Assembly (NCBI RefSeq): GCF_008329535.1
Contig: NZ_NPKR01000004.1
Coordinates: 186,001-250,000 of the forward strand
Source: Mycolicibacterium sp. P1-18
Lineage (GTDB): Bacteria > Actinomycetota > Actinomycetes > Mycobacteriales > Mycobacteriaceae
DNA: 64,000 bases
Direction of reading: 5' to 3'
The stretch's first letter is position 1, and each line of letters begins with the position of its first letter. This document shows positions 36,073 through 45,588 of the stretch, in pieces. Under the pieces are notes generated by a model. That model saw only the letters and a list, made by a program, of their open reading frames with translations, was not told the DNA's origin and did not search any database. A program made the translations under genes and the position numbers.

Positions 36073-36369
36073 CTAGAAGCCCCAGGCTCCCGCGGCGCGG
36101 CGGTCGGTGTCGGCGACGTCGTCGGATCCCTCGCGGACCGCGTTGCCGAGGGACATCAGCATCTCGTTAAGCGCGGCCGCCGACTGGTCCCATCTGGCCT
36201 GCTCGACGCGATAGGCCTCGGCTGCCTCACGCGTCCACACCGCCTGCAGGGGCGCTATCTGGGCGCGCAGCTCGTCCAGCGCCGCGTTGAACCGCGCGGA
36301 GGTGCGATGAATCTCCTGACGGACCGTGTACTCGATCTCGTTGAAGTCGTATGACAGAACCGGTTCCAT
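36073..36369 (-). CDS. esxT: ESX-4 WXG100-family protein EsxT
   Basis: A 98-residue helical-hairpin protein, co-linear and clearly similar to M. tuberculosis EsxT (Rv3444c): EPVLSYDFNEIEYTVRQEIH, ARFNAALDELRAQIAPLQ, and VWTREAAEAYRVEQARW. The turn is Trp-Thr-Arg rather than Trp-x-Gly, as in M. tuberculosis EsxT. The end has DDVADTDRRAAGAWGF; the YxxxD/E signal is YRVEQ, read loosely. ATG 36369 is 31 bases after esxU. It should form a heterodimer with EsxU for export by EccC4. Confidence 0.92.
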   Translation of the reverse strand: MEPVLSYDFNEIEYTVRQEIHRTSARFNAALDELRAQIAPLQAVWTREAAEAYRVEQARWDQSAAALNEMLMSLGNAVREGSDDVADTDRRAAGAWGF

Positions 36370-36400
36370 GGGTGCTCCATTCGGGTGGGTGGACGGGTGC

Positions 36401-36712
36401 TCAGCGGACGTCGACCGACGCGATCCGGTGCGAGTGCTGATCGGCAGCCTCGCGGAGCGTCCGCTCGTTGAAGCGGATGGTTTCGGCGATCCGCTGCAGC
36501 GATTGATGCAACGCAAGGGATTCGGTGTTCCACCGGTCGACCACGTCGCGGAAGCGCGCCGCCGCGGCACCGCCCCACACCGACGGCGGCACGGTGCTCA
36601 TCTGCCCGATGAACGTCCGGAGCATCGCCCCGGTCTCCTCGTTGCAGCCGTCGATCTTGCCGGCGACGGTCGACATCAGACCGAAGTCGGTGTTCAGCGC
36701 TCCACTGGTCAT
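36401..36712 (-). CDS. esxU: ESX-4 WXG100-family protein EsxU
   Basis: A 103-residue WXG100 protein, similar to M. tuberculosis EsxU (Rv3445c): [41 protein letters not shown] (WxG turn, Trp-Gly-Gly) and [20 protein letters not shown]. It would pair with EsxT. ATG 36712 has AAGGAAA 5 bases upstream; a longer frame from 36784 has no ribosome binding site and would add 24 residues not seen in the orthologue. Confidence 0.92.
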   Translation of the reverse strand: MTSGALNTDFGLMSTVAGKIDGCNEETGAMLRTFIGQMSTVPPSVWGGAAAARFRDVVDRWNTESLALHQSLQRIAETIRFNERTLREAADQHSHRIASVDVR

Positions 36713-36787
36713 CGCAATTTCCTTCCACGTGAGGTCCTCTGCTTGCTTGGACGCACCGGACGGCGCTTCGGTTCCCTTGTGCATGAA

Positions 36788-37909
36788 TCACTTTCGTCTG
36801 ACCGCGTGCGCCGAGCGGATGGCCCGGTCGCATGCGTCCAGCGGCCCGGGTCCGGTGCCCTGGCAACCGATCGCGATCCGCACTCCCCCGTCGAGCAGCA
36901 CCGTCCAGTCGACCCGCCGCTCGGCGCGCACCTCTCGGTAGGTGACGGCACTACGCTCCGCGCGCTCACCCGATGCGCTGAAGTCGACGAAGATCCCCGC
37001 CGGCTGCCCGGCGAGGACGGCCGCCAACGCCGCGGCGGTGGCGTCCAGCGTCTCGGTGTCGGGCACCCGGGCCTGCGTCACGTGGATCACCCCGGAACCG
37101 CCGTCGGGCGACGTCACCTGCACGCGCGCCGATCCCGACCCCGCGGTGACCCTCTCGACGGTCCATCGAGCGGGCACCTCGACGGCGACCCGGCCCTCCA
37201 CCAGCCACGACGCGTCGGGCGGGTTCGCGGGTCGGCCGTCGACGGCTACCGCCGCGGTCACGAGCCCGCCCGCGGTCAGGATTGCCGCTGCCACCCCCAC
37301 CGTGCGCGCGGACGGCAGCCGTCGGCTCGCCGCGGTGGCCGCCTCCCCACCGAGGGCGGCGGCCAGCGTCCGGTCGTCCTCCAATGTCACCTCGATTCCG
37401 CAACCCCGCAGCGCGCGAACGAGATCGGCGCCCAGCAGCGTGACGCCCGACGGCGCGTCGACGGTCACCGCTGGCAGCCCGTCGACGCGGGCGACGACGG
37501 CGTCGACGACGTCGGCCGGGTGACTCGCCCGCGCAATCGCCTGCCGTCGCCCGTCGACGTGGACGATCACGAGGTCGGGACCGAGTTCCACCACGGCGGC
37601 CGCGGTGGTGCGGACCTCGCAGCGCGGCACGACGACGACGTCGTCGGACCAGTGCCCGGCCGCCGCCGCGAGCCGCGCGAGACGCCGTCCGCCCCACCAC
37701 GACGGGCAGAGCAGCAGCAGCCGCCCGCAGGCGCCGTCGGCCGAGGAGCCGAGGACGTCCCGCCACAGGTCGTCCAGGGAGACGACGCGGTCGTCGACGA
37801 GCGCGAGGTCGTCGTCGAAAGCGTCCAGCGCGATCGTCGCCACCTCGGGGTCCACGGCACCGCGACCGACGACCGCCTTGGGCCCGACCACCACGACCAC
37901 GTCGCTCAC
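36788..37909 (-). CDS. Type VII secretion-associated protein (Rv3446c-like)
   Basis: A 373-residue Ala/Val-rich protein of the type VII secretion-associated family found beside eccC4. Residues ~1-180 form a beta/alpha domain (DVVVVVGPKAVVGRGAVDPE, ALVDDRVVSLDDLWRDVLGS). A single membrane helix (TVGVAAAILTAGGLVTAAVAV) is near residue 190-210, and an extracytoplasmic C-terminal domain follows (RWTVERVTAGSGSARVQVTS). The GTG start at 37909 overlaps the eccC4 stop. Its function in ESX-4 is not known; topology suggests a membrane-anchored assembly or stability factor. Confidence 0.85.
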   Translation of the reverse strand: MSDVVVVVGPKAVVGRGAVDPEVATIALDAFDDDLALVDDRVVSLDDLWRDVLGSSADGACGRLLLLCPSWWGGRRLARLAAAAGHWSDDVVVVPRCEVRTTAAAVVELGPDLVIVHVDGRRQAIARASHPADVVDAVVARVDGLPAVTVDAPSGVTLLGADLVRALRGCGIEVTLEDDRTLAAALGGEAATAASRRLPSARTVGVAAAILTAGGLVTAAVAVDGRPANPPDASWLVEGRVAVEVPARWTVERVTAGSGSARVQVTSPDGGSGVIHVTQARVPDTETLDATAAALAAVLAGQPAGIFVDFSASGERAERSAVTYREVRAERRVDWTVLLDGGVRIAIGCQGTGPGPLDACDRAIRSAHAVRRK

Positions 37910-40900
37910 GGCGGCTCCGTCCACGACACCTGAACGAGGAGGTCGGCGTGCCCGCGCCGGATCAGCGTGCCCCGTCCGGGCGGCAACGGGCCGGGGCGCA
38001 CCGAGCCGAGCAGCACGCCCTCCTCCGGGCTGGCACTCATCATCAGGCCCGCGGCGCCCAGATCCTTGACGCGGGCCAGGATCGGGTCGAACATCGCCCG
38101 CGCCGCACCGCCGGAGCGCCGGGCGATCACCAGGTGCAGCCCGAGATCCCTGGCGTGGGGCAGCAGGTCCAGCAGTGGCAGCAGCGGGTTGCCGGTCGTG
38201 CCCGCCACCAGGTCGTAGTCGTCGACGACCACGAACACCTCCGGTCCGGACCACCACGACCGGTCCCGGAGCTGCTGCTGGGTCACCCGTTCGTCGGGCA
38301 GCCTGTCGATCAGCATCTTGGCGGCCGTGGCCACGTGCGCCTCCGCGGACGACGCCGAGATCGCATACCCGAGCAGGTGCTCGGATTCGACGACGCCCAG
38401 CAGTGTCCGGCGAACGTCGACGATCAGCACGCGTGCGGCGTCGGGTCCGTTGGTGCGCAAGACCTCCCGGCACAGGGTGCGCAGCGTGGCGGTCTTCCCG
38501 CATTCGGTGGCGCCGAGGATCAGCAGGTGCGGATGCGCATCGAAGTCGATCGGCACCGCTCGCAGATCGTCCTCGCCGAGGCCGATGGCCGTTCGCGCAC
38601 CGGCCTGCGCGACGACGTCGGCGTACGGCACCCGGGCCGGGAGCAGACGGACCGCCGGCGCCGCCCGGTCGGGGAAACGTGCGGCCACCGCGGCCACGTC
38701 GGTGCCGTCGGGACACGGCAGAGCCGTCACGAATTCCATTCCCGCCCGCGTGATTCCGTGTCCCGGCGGGCGGGTGCCGAGCATGCGGGCCTGCCTGCGG
38801 TCCATCTCCGAGTCGGCGGGGTCGCCAAGGCACAACTCGACGCGGGTGCCGAGCTGGTCCTTCAGGGCCGGCCGGATGTCGGCCCACCGCGATGCGGTGA
38901 CGACGACGTGCACCCCGACCGAGAGGCCCTGCGCGGCGATCGCGGTGACGGCTTCCTCCATGCCGTCGAACTCCTGGCGGGCGACCGCCCAGCCGTCGAC
39001 CACCAGGAAGGCCGCAGTGCGATCCAACGCGTCCGTGCGGCCCTCGCGGCGCCGCGTCTCGCGATCCCGCACCAATCCCTGCACGTGCGAGACGATCCGG
39101 CGGGCCAGGTCGCGCTCGAGCCTGCCGGCGATCGCGCCGACGTGGGGCAATGCCCGCAGCGACGACAGCGCCCCACCACCGAAGTCGAGCCCGTAGAGGT
39201 GCACCATCTCCGGGTCGTGCGTCGCCGCCAGACCGACGACCACGCCGCGAAGCGCGGTCGTCTTGCCCGAGCGTGGACCGCCGACGATGGCCCCGTTGCC
39301 CCCGGCGGCCCGCAGGTCGAGCGTCAGCAGGTCGCGCCGTTGCTCGAAGGGGTTGTCCACCAGTCCGATCGGCAGCACCAGGGGTGGCCGAGGGTCTGCT
39401 GCGCCGAGGAGGTCGCGCAGCCTCGGTGACGCGTCGAGCGGTGGAAGCCACACCCGGTGGGCCGGCTCGCCACGATCGGCGAGTCCGTCGACCACCACGT
39501 CGAGCAGTGCGCGCGACGCGCCCACCCGTGCGTCCCGCGCGGCCGGGCGCTCGGCGTCCCGGGCCGTGAAGCGTCTGGCCGGCTGGGCTTCTGGTGACAC
39601 GGACCCGTCGACCGGGCCCGACACGAAGGCGCTCCGGAACCGGACCAGGTCCCCGGAGGCCGTCTTCAGAATCGCCGCGCCCGGTGTGCCGGGAAGCTCG
39701 TAGGCGTCGGCCGTGCCGAGGACCGCGCGGGATTCGCTGGCGGAGAACGTCTTCAGGCAGATGCGGTAGGACAGGTGGGTCTCGAGACCACGGAGCCGGC
39801 CCTCGTCGAGTCGCTGACTGGCCAGCAGCAGGTGCATGCCGAGCGACCGGCCGAGGCGGCCGACGGCGACGAACAGCTCCGCGAAGTCGGGGTGCTGGCT
39901 GAGCAGTTCGGAGAACTCGTCGACGACGACGAACAGGGCGGGCAACGGCGGCAGGTCGGCGCCGCGGGCGCGGGCGTCGTCGTACTCGGTGATGCCGGGA
40001 AAGCCGCCGGCCGACCGCAGCACCCGTTGGCGTCTCGTCATCTCCCCGGCGAGCGCATCCCTCATGCGGGCCACCAGGTGGGCCTCCTCGGACAGGTTGG
40101 TCACCACGGCGGCCACGTGGCGAAGGCGTTCGAATCCGAGAAACGTGGCGCCGCCCTTGAAGTCGACGAGCACCACGTTGAGGGCGTCGGGGCCGTGCGT
40201 CGAGACGAGACCGAGGACCAGCGTTCGGAGGAACTCCGACTTGCCCGAACCGGTGGCGCCGACGCAGAGCCCGTGGGGGCCCATGCCACCGCGAGCGGCC
40301 TCCTTGAGGTCCACCTGCACCGGCCGGCCCTCCTCGGTCAGACCGATCGCCACCCGAAGTCGATCGGCCACCGTCCGCGGCCGCCACGTCCGGTCGACGT
40401 CGACGTGGGCGGCGTCGCCGACCCCGACCAGGTCCGCCCAGTCCGCGCCGTGGGCCCCGGCGGGTTCCGCCCGGTACGGCGCCAGCGCTCGGGCGCACGC
40501 CAACGCCTGTGCCGTCGTCACCGAGTCGGGACGCTCCACCGCCGCCGTCCCGTCGACGCTCACGTGCAGACACTCACCGTCCAGCGGACCGATGGCGATC
40601 GTGGTGGTGTCGGCATCCGAGGACTCCTCGCCCCGACCGTCGAGGATCACGACTCGACGAGTCCGCGCACGATCGGACGAAGCATCCTGATGCGGCAGCC
40701 ATTTCAGCCAGTCCCAGTGCGCGTCGGCGTGGTGCCCGACGGCGGCCACCCGGACGGCGTCCGGACCGTGCAGGACGGCCAGCTGGCAGACCAGCGCCCG
40801 AACCATCGCCCTGGCGACCTCCGTCGACCCCTCCACCGCGATGCGCGGATGCGCGACCAGGTCCAGGGTGAGGGGAAGGTCGGGCACCGTCGACCGGTCG

Positions 40901-41478
40901 ACGAGCAGCCGGTCGACGGCGTCGTCCACCACGGGGTCGCGCGCGTCGGTGCCCGCAACGTCCGGCACCACCACCCTGGTCGACAGCGGACGCCGACCGG
41001 TGCCGATCCGCACGTGGCAGAAGTCGTCGTCGCCGGGGCGGCGCTCCCACCTGCGGGCCCCGCCGACGAGCGTCCACAGCGCCTCCGGGGCCGGATGACT
41101 CCAGTGCAGCGACTCGTGTTGAGCCGCTGCGATTCTCGCCAGGGATCCGTCGAGCTCGTCGAGATAGCGGAGATAGACCCGGCGGTCGGCGTCGAGCTCG
41201 CCACCGCGGCGGGCTCCCCTGGACTGGTAGGCGACCGAGCCGAGCACCGACACCAGCATCATCACCGGGAGGAACAGGAACACCGGATTGCGGGACGACG
41301 CCGCGCCCGAGGTGAAGTACAGCACCGTCATCCCGCCCATGGCGAGCAGCATCACCACCGGGAGCAGCCTGCCGACGAGGTTGGCGGGTGGGTCCTTCGG
41401 CACCGCCGGTGGGGTCACCATGACGACGTCGCCGTCGTCGAACGGCGGCGGAGGCAAGCGGCGCTGGCGAGATCCCAT
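37906..41478 (-). CDS. eccC4: ESX-4 FtsK/SpoIIIE-type ATPase EccC4
   Basis: A 1190-residue single-chain EccC. Two membrane helices near the N terminus (LVGRLLPVVMLLAMGGMTVL and FLFLPVMMLVSVLGSVAYQS), then three ATPase domains with P-loops at about residue 407 (GATGSGKSEFLRT), 731 (GGPRSGKTTALRG) and 987 (GATECGKTATLRT). The first domain is the likely motor; DUF-type region before it links to the membrane. It recognises WXG substrates and powers export through the ESX-4 membrane complex. It corresponds to Rv3447c in M. tuberculosis and is divergent from eccD4. Confidence 0.96.
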   Translation of the reverse strand: MGSRQRRLPPPPFDDGDVVMVTPPAVPKDPPANLVGRLLPVVMLLAMGGMTVLYFTSGAASSRNPVFLFLPVMMLVSVLGSVAYQSRGARRGGELDADRRVYLRYLDELDGSLARIAAAQHESLHWSHPAPEALWTLVGGARRWERRPGDDDFCHVRIGTGRRPLSTRVVVPDVAGTDARDPVVDDAVDRLLVDRSTVPDLPLTLDLVAHPRIAVEGSTEVARAMVRALVCQLAVLHGPDAVRVAAVGHHADAHWDWLKWLPHQDASSDRARTRRVVILDGRGEESSDADTTTIAIGPLDGECLHVSVDGTAAVERPDSVTTAQALACARALAPYRAEPAGAHGADWADLVGVGDAAHVDVDRTWRPRTVADRLRVAIGLTEEGRPVQVDLKEAARGGMGPHGLCVGATGSGKSEFLRTLVLGLVSTHGPDALNVVLVDFKGGATFLGFERLRHVAAVVTNLSEEAHLVARMRDALAGEMTRRQRVLRSAGGFPGITEYDDARARGADLPPLPALFVVVDEFSELLSQHPDFAELFVAVGRLGRSLGMHLLLASQRLDEGRLRGLETHLSYRICLKTFSASESRAVLGTADAYELPGTPGAAILKTASGDLVRFRSAFVSGPVDGSVSPEAQPARRFTARDAERPAARDARVGASRALLDVVVDGLADRGEPAHRVWLPPLDASPRLRDLLGAADPRPPLVLPIGLVDNPFEQRRDLLTLDLRAAGGNGAIVGGPRSGKTTALRGVVVGLAATHDPEMVHLYGLDFGGGALSSLRALPHVGAIAGRLERDLARRIVSHVQGLVRDRETRRREGRTDALDRTAAFLVVDGWAVARQEFDGMEEAVTAIAAQGLSVGVHVVVTASRWADIRPALKDQLGTRVELCLGDPADSEMDRRQARMLGTRPPGHGITRAGMEFVTALPCPDGTDVAAVAARFPDRAAPAVRLLPARVPYADVVAQAGARTAIGLGEDDLRAVPIDFDAHPHLLILGATECGKTATLRTLCREVLRTNGPDAARVLIVDVRRTLLGVVESEHLLGYAISASSAEAHVATAAKMLIDRLPDERVTQQQLRDRSWWSGPEVFVVVDDYDLVAGTTGNPLLPLLDLLPHARDLGLHLVIARRSGGAARAMFDPILARVKDLGAAGLMMSASPEEGVLLGSVRPGPLPPGRGTLIRRGHADLLVQVSWTEPP

Positions 41479-41563
41479 CGTTGAATGGACGCCGCCGACC
41501 GCGTTTCGGTTCCATTCCCGATCGGGAGCGAAATTGCCGCGGCGAGTGACCCTCCCGTGCCGT

Positions 41564-41569
41564 TAGCGT
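41564..41569 (+). promoter_or_regulatory. Possible -10 for a leaderless eccD4 mRNA
   Basis: TAGCGT ends 7 bases before ATG 41577, and no Shine-Dalgarno sequence is present. This fits transcription starting at or next to the start codon, in the 98-base divergent gap between eccC4 and eccD4. Confidence 0.4.
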
Positions 41570-41576
41570 CAGTGGG

Positions 41577-42830
41577 ATGTCGGTGTCCAAGGTCTGCGTC
41601 CAGGCCGAGCGCGACGGTGATCCGGTGGCGGTCGACCTCGTGCTGCCGTCGGGAACGGTGTTGGCCGAGTTGCTGCCCACGATCGTCGAGCTGGTCGGCG
41701 TCCCTCCCCCACCGGACGGGACGGTCCGGCGCTGGCGACTGCAGCGCGTGTGCGGCACCCACGTCGACGAGTCGCTGTCTTTGTCCGACAACGACGTTCG
41801 CGACGGCGAGCTGCTCATCCTCGACGCCGACGCCTCGCCGGAACTCGGACCGGTGCGGTACGCGACCCCTCAGCAGGTCGCCGGGTCGACACCGGTGGCC
41901 GCCAGCTTCGACACCTGGCTTCCCGGCGCGGTGACCGTGCTCGCGACGACCCTGGCCGCCGTGACGCTGGCCGGCACCGCGGGCTCTGCCGCCTCGATCA
42001 CCCACGCGGTCGTCTGCGCCGTCGCGGCTGCCGCCACCCTCGTCGCGGCGGTCGTCACGGGCTACCCCACGACATCGTGCCTCGGCGTGGTGGCGCTCTG
42101 CGGCGCCACGGGCTTCCTCGTCGTGCCGTCGGATCCCTCGCCGCCCAACGTGTTCCTGGCCGCGGCCGCCGCGCTCTCGACCGCGCTGCTGATGCTGCGC
42201 CTCTCGGGCCGGCGGGCGACGGGATTGATCGCGGCCGCCGCACTGTCGTCCCTGGTGGCCGCCGTCACCGTCGCGGCGATGCCACTGACCGTGGTCGGCG
42301 CGGCCCTCTCGACGGCGGCCATCGCCCTGCTCGCGGTGGCACCCCGGCTGTCGATGCTGGCCGCCGGGCTGGGGGCGGAGAACCCTCGAGGCGACCTGGC
42401 GGCCTCCGCCGCTTCGGGCCACGCCGTCCTGGGCGGGTTGGTGACCGGATCGGCCGCGGGCGCCGCCGCGGGTGCGGTGGTGACCGCCGCCGCGGGCCCG
42501 GCGGGGGCCGCCGTCTTCGCGAGTCTGGTGGGAACCGTGCTGGTGCTGCGCGCCCGGACCTACGTCGACGCGGATCGCAGAATCAGCTTGCTGGCAAGTG
42601 GATTGGTCGTCTACCTCGCCGGGTCGTGGGCCCTGGTGAGCAGCCGGCCGCAGAGCGTGGTCGCGGTCGCGTGTCTGTGGATGGCCGTCGGGTTGGTGGC
42701 GGCGCGCCGCCCCGGCCGTGCACCCGTCGTCTCCCGGATGCTCGACCGCCTCGAGTACGGCGCGTTGGTCGCCGTGGTTCCCGTCGCCTGCTGGGTCGGC
42801 GGCGCTTACACCGCGCTCGGGCTGTCGTGA
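41577..42830 (+). CDS. eccD4: ESX-4 membrane channel component EccD4
   Basis: A 417-residue EccD: an N-terminal ubiquitin-like domain (VCVQAERDGDPVAVDLVLPS to about residue 95), then 10-11 closely spaced Ala/Val-rich membrane helices starting WLPGAVTVLATTLAAVTLAG. EccD is the multi-helix core of the ESX inner-membrane complex. It matches Rv3448 in order and length class. Its TGA overlaps the GTG of mycP4. Confidence 0.95.
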   Translation: MSVSKVCVQAERDGDPVAVDLVLPSGTVLAELLPTIVELVGVPPPPDGTVRRWRLQRVCGTHVDESLSLSDNDVRDGELLILDADASPELGPVRYATPQQVAGSTPVAASFDTWLPGAVTVLATTLAAVTLAGTAGSAASITHAVVCAVAAAATLVAAVVTGYPTTSCLGVVALCGATGFLVVPSDPSPPNVFLAAAAALSTALLMLRLSGRRATGLIAAAALSSLVAAVTVAAMPLTVVGAALSTAAIALLAVAPRLSMLAAGLGAENPRGDLAASAASGHAVLGGLVTGSAAGAAAGAVVTAAAGPAGAAVFASLVGTVLVLRARTYVDADRRISLLASGLVVYLAGSWALVSSRPQSVVAVACLWMAVGLVAARRPGRAPVVSRMLDRLEYGALVAVVPVACWVGGAYTALGLS

Positions 42831-44173
42831 AGACCCGCGTCGCGGCCGTGGCGGTCCTCGTCGCCGTGTGGGCGGCCCCGTCGGCCGCCGCCGTGCCGCC
42901 ACCGCCGGTCGACGACACCTTGCTGCCGCCGGCCCGACCGCCCGCGCCGCGCACGCCGACCGAGCAGACCGACCCGTGTCGGGTGAGTCCGCCCGTCGAC
43001 GACGCCGCGGCGACCCGGCCGAATCTCGAGGAGCTGCAACCGGTGTGGCGGCTCACGAAGGGCGCCGGTCAGACCGTGGCGGTCGTCGACACCGGCGTCG
43101 CCCGGCATCGCCTGCTGCCCCACCTGCTTCCCGGCGGCGACTACGTGTCGACGGGCGACGGCGCGCAGGACTGCGACGGGCACGGGACGATCGTCGCCGG
43201 CATCGTCGGCGCGACACCGGCCGGGACCGACATGGCGTTCAGTGGCGTCGCACCCGATGCCTCCATCCTCTCGATCCGCCAGTCCAGCAACCTGTTCAGG
43301 CCGTCCGACGGGACGGGCGGGTCGGGAGTCGGCGACGTCGAGACCCTCGCGTCGGCCATCCGGGCCGCCGCAGACGCGGGGGCGACGGTCGTCAACGTCT
43401 CGTCGGTCGCCTGCGCGTCCGCGGACCAGCAGCTCGACGACCGGGCCCTCGGCGCCGCGCTGGCGTACGCGGTCGACGTCAAGAACGTCGTCGTCGTGAC
43501 CGCGGCGGGCAACGTGGGTGGAACGGGTCGATGCCCCCGGCAGAATCCGGCGCCCAACCCCGCCCGGCCCGGCCAACCCGATTGGGACGCCGTGGACGTC
43601 GTGGTGAGCCCGGCCTGGTACGACGACTACGTGCTGACCGTCGGATCGGTCGACCGCTCGGGCCGGCCCTCGGCGTTCACGCTGTCGGGGCCGTGGGTGG
43701 ACGTCGCCGCGATCGGCGAGGGCGTCGTCTCCCTGAGCCCGGACGGCGACGGGGTCACCGACTCGATCGCGGGCCCGTCTGGGCCGGAACCGATTTCGGG
43801 GACCAGCTACTCGGCGCCGATGGTCGCGGGCGTCGTCGCGCTGGTCCGGTCGGTGGCGCCCCGGCTGTCGGCGCGGCAGGTGATGCGCCGGATCACCGAG
43901 ACCGCACACCATCCGGCCGCGGGATGGGACCCCTGGGTGGGCCACGGCGTCGTCGACGCGTTGGCCGCCGTCACCGCCGACGGCGCCACCCCTCCGCAGT
44001 CGACGTCTGCCGACGTCGACGTCGCGGCAACCAGGTCCGCGCCCCCGCCCGACGCGTCGGCCCGTCGCGTCGCGCTGATCGGCGGGGCGGCGTGCGTCGC
44101 GGCGGCCACCGCCGCGACGACACTGTCGGTCGGACGGCTACGACGGCGCCGGGAGTCCGTCGCGCACGACTAA
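42827..44173 (+). CDS. mycP4: Mycosin-4, ESX-4 subtilisin-like protease
   Basis: A 448-residue S8 protease with an N-terminal signal sequence (VAAVAVLVAVWAAPSAAA), a Pro-rich propeptide, and the catalytic triad Asp88 (VAVVDTGV), His119 (DCDGHGTIVAG) and Ser327 (GTSYSAP), with the oxyanion Asn in AAGN. A C-terminal membrane helix (ALIGGAACVAAATAATTLSV) anchors it outside the membrane. GTG 42827 overlaps the eccD4 stop. The 3' end overlaps convergent eccB4 by 36 bases. It corresponds to Rv3449. Confidence 0.95.
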   Translation: MKTRVAAVAVLVAVWAAPSAAAVPPPPVDDTLLPPARPPAPRTPTEQTDPCRVSPPVDDAAATRPNLEELQPVWRLTKGAGQTVAVVDTGVARHRLLPHLLPGGDYVSTGDGAQDCDGHGTIVAGIVGATPAGTDMAFSGVAPDASILSIRQSSNLFRPSDGTGGSGVGDVETLASAIRAAADAGATVVNVSSVACASADQQLDDRALGAALAYAVDVKNVVVVTAAGNVGGTGRCPRQNPAPNPARPGQPDWDAVDVVVSPAWYDDYVLTVGSVDRSGRPSAFTLSGPWVDVAAIGEGVVSLSPDGDGVTDSIAGPSGPEPISGTSYSAPMVAGVVALVRSVAPRLSARQVMRRITETAHHPAAGWDPWVGHGVVDALAAVTADGATPPQSTSADVDVAATRSAPPPDASARRVALIGGAACVAAATAATTLSVGRLRRRRESVAHD

Positions 44174-45529
44174 GGCGGCGTCGACGCCGAGTTCGGGCCC
44201 CCGCGGCAGGTGAGCGAGCACGGGCCACGGTGCCGCCTCCGCAGTACCGCCCAGCCCGAGGAACGTTGCGGCGTCGTCGTCGTGCACGCCGAACACCACG
44301 CCGGCATCGGTGACCAGGAAGCGGGCTCCGGTCGCACCGTCGTCGCCGACGATCCGGGCCGACCGGACGTAGGCACTGGCGCCGCCGGGTATCGCGACCG
44401 CGTCGACGTGGGGGCCGGGCCCGTCCGCCTGCACGAGGCCGGCAGCACCGCGATACGGCGAATCGCCAGTCACGACAACGGTGTTGGACGACGTCCGGCC
44501 CTCGGCACCCGGTCGCCAGCGTGCGCAGACGGCGTAGCCGTCGGCCGCACCGACGGGCGTGCGGGCCTGCCACGGGAACGAGCCCGTGGGCAGGTGGTCG
44601 GAGATCGGCAGCGCCGCCACCGCGACCGGCGCGACGACCGTCGGCGGCCGGCCGCCGGTGTCGTAGGCGTATCCGATCAGATCGGCCGCGACCTCGCCGA
44701 CCCGCTGGAGGCCGTCACGCAGGACGACGTATCGCTCGACGGCATCGGCCCGCCGGACCGTCACGACCGATCCGACGGTCGCGCCCGGCAGAGAGAACGG
44801 GCCGGGCGCGCCGTGGTCGGCGATCGGCGGCGGCGTGATCGCCGGCACCTCCGGCACCAGGTCGAGCAGGGTTCGCGACACGGGCAGGGGGACGACGCCG
44901 TCCAGGCGGAGCGCCCGCACCACGGCGAGGTGGCGCAGGTCCACCGCCGCCCGCTGCCCGTCGTACATCAGGTAGGTGACGGCCGCCCCCTCACCACGCG
45001 GGGTGACCAGGATCGGCCGGGTCGCGTCGAGATGGTCCACCTCGGAGCGGCCGACGGCGACGACGGTGCGGTCGTCGCCGTCGCACACGGTCCAGGCGGC
45101 GCCGCGCAACGGTTCGCCGATCGACGCCGGAGCCCCGGGTATCCCCATCAACGGTCCCCGTCGGAGGCCGGCGATCGACGCCTCCGCCGCCGGGGCCGGG
45201 GTGGCGGCCGACCGTGCGACGAGCCGGGCCGAGGCCAGGTTGAGGACGGGGTGCAGGGTGTCGCCGACGCGCACGTACAGCGCACCGGTGTCACGGCCCA
45301 TCACGATGGGTGCGGAGTCGGGCACACCGGTGCCGTGCACCAGCCCGACGACGGTGCCCGCCACCACGACCAGCGTCGCGACGACCGCGCCCGCGGCGAG
45401 CGAGATCGATTGTGCGCGTAACGGATCGTCGAACATCGCGACGTCCCTGCGCACCAGTGCGTGCATCATGCGACGGGCGAGGAAGCGCCGTCCGCTGAGT
45501 TGTAATCGTGTTGCCGGCTGCCCAGCCAT
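44138..45529 (-). CDS. eccB4: ESX-4 membrane component EccB4
   Basis: A 463-residue EccB: short cytosolic N terminus (LQLSGRRFLARRMMHALVRR), one membrane helix around residues 42-66 (SISLAAGAVVATLVVVAGTV), then a large periplasmic repeat domain with two cysteines (CDGDD, YAVCARWRPG) that pair in the family, ending LGVDAALVVRDGLPAPS. EccB is part of the core complex with EccC and EccD. It corresponds to Rv3450c. ATG 45529 is the normal family start. Confidence 0.94.
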   Translation of the reverse strand: MAGQPATRLQLSGRRFLARRMMHALVRRDVAMFDDPLRAQSISLAAGAVVATLVVVAGTVVGLVHGTGVPDSAPIVMGRDTGALYVRVGDTLHPVLNLASARLVARSAATPAPAAEASIAGLRRGPLMGIPGAPASIGEPLRGAAWTVCDGDDRTVVAVGRSEVDHLDATRPILVTPRGEGAAVTYLMYDGQRAAVDLRHLAVVRALRLDGVVPLPVSRTLLDLVPEVPAITPPPIADHGAPGPFSLPGATVGSVVTVRRADAVERYVVLRDGLQRVGEVAADLIGYAYDTGGRPPTVVAPVAVAALPISDHLPTGSFPWQARTPVGAADGYAVCARWRPGAEGRTSSNTVVVTGDSPYRGAAGLVQADGPGPHVDAVAIPGGASAYVRSARIVGDDGATGARFLVTDAGVVFGVHDDDAATFLGLGGTAEAAPWPVLAHLPRGPELGVDAALVVRDGLPAPS

Positions 45530-45588
45530 GTGACCCCCGCATTCGAGGGTAGCGGCGTCACGACGGCCGCCCGTTCACCGATTTCGGG

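Noticed and set aside
37910..40573. Long minus-strand frame continuing upstream of the Rv3446c-like gene
   Set aside because: The part beyond GTG 37909 is an alternate frame of eccC4, rich in Arg/Gly/Pro, and the GTGA overlap explains the true start.
42583..43056. 157-codon minus-strand frame over eccD4 and mycP4
   Set aside because: Antisense of two ESX-4 genes with correct domains; no independent support.
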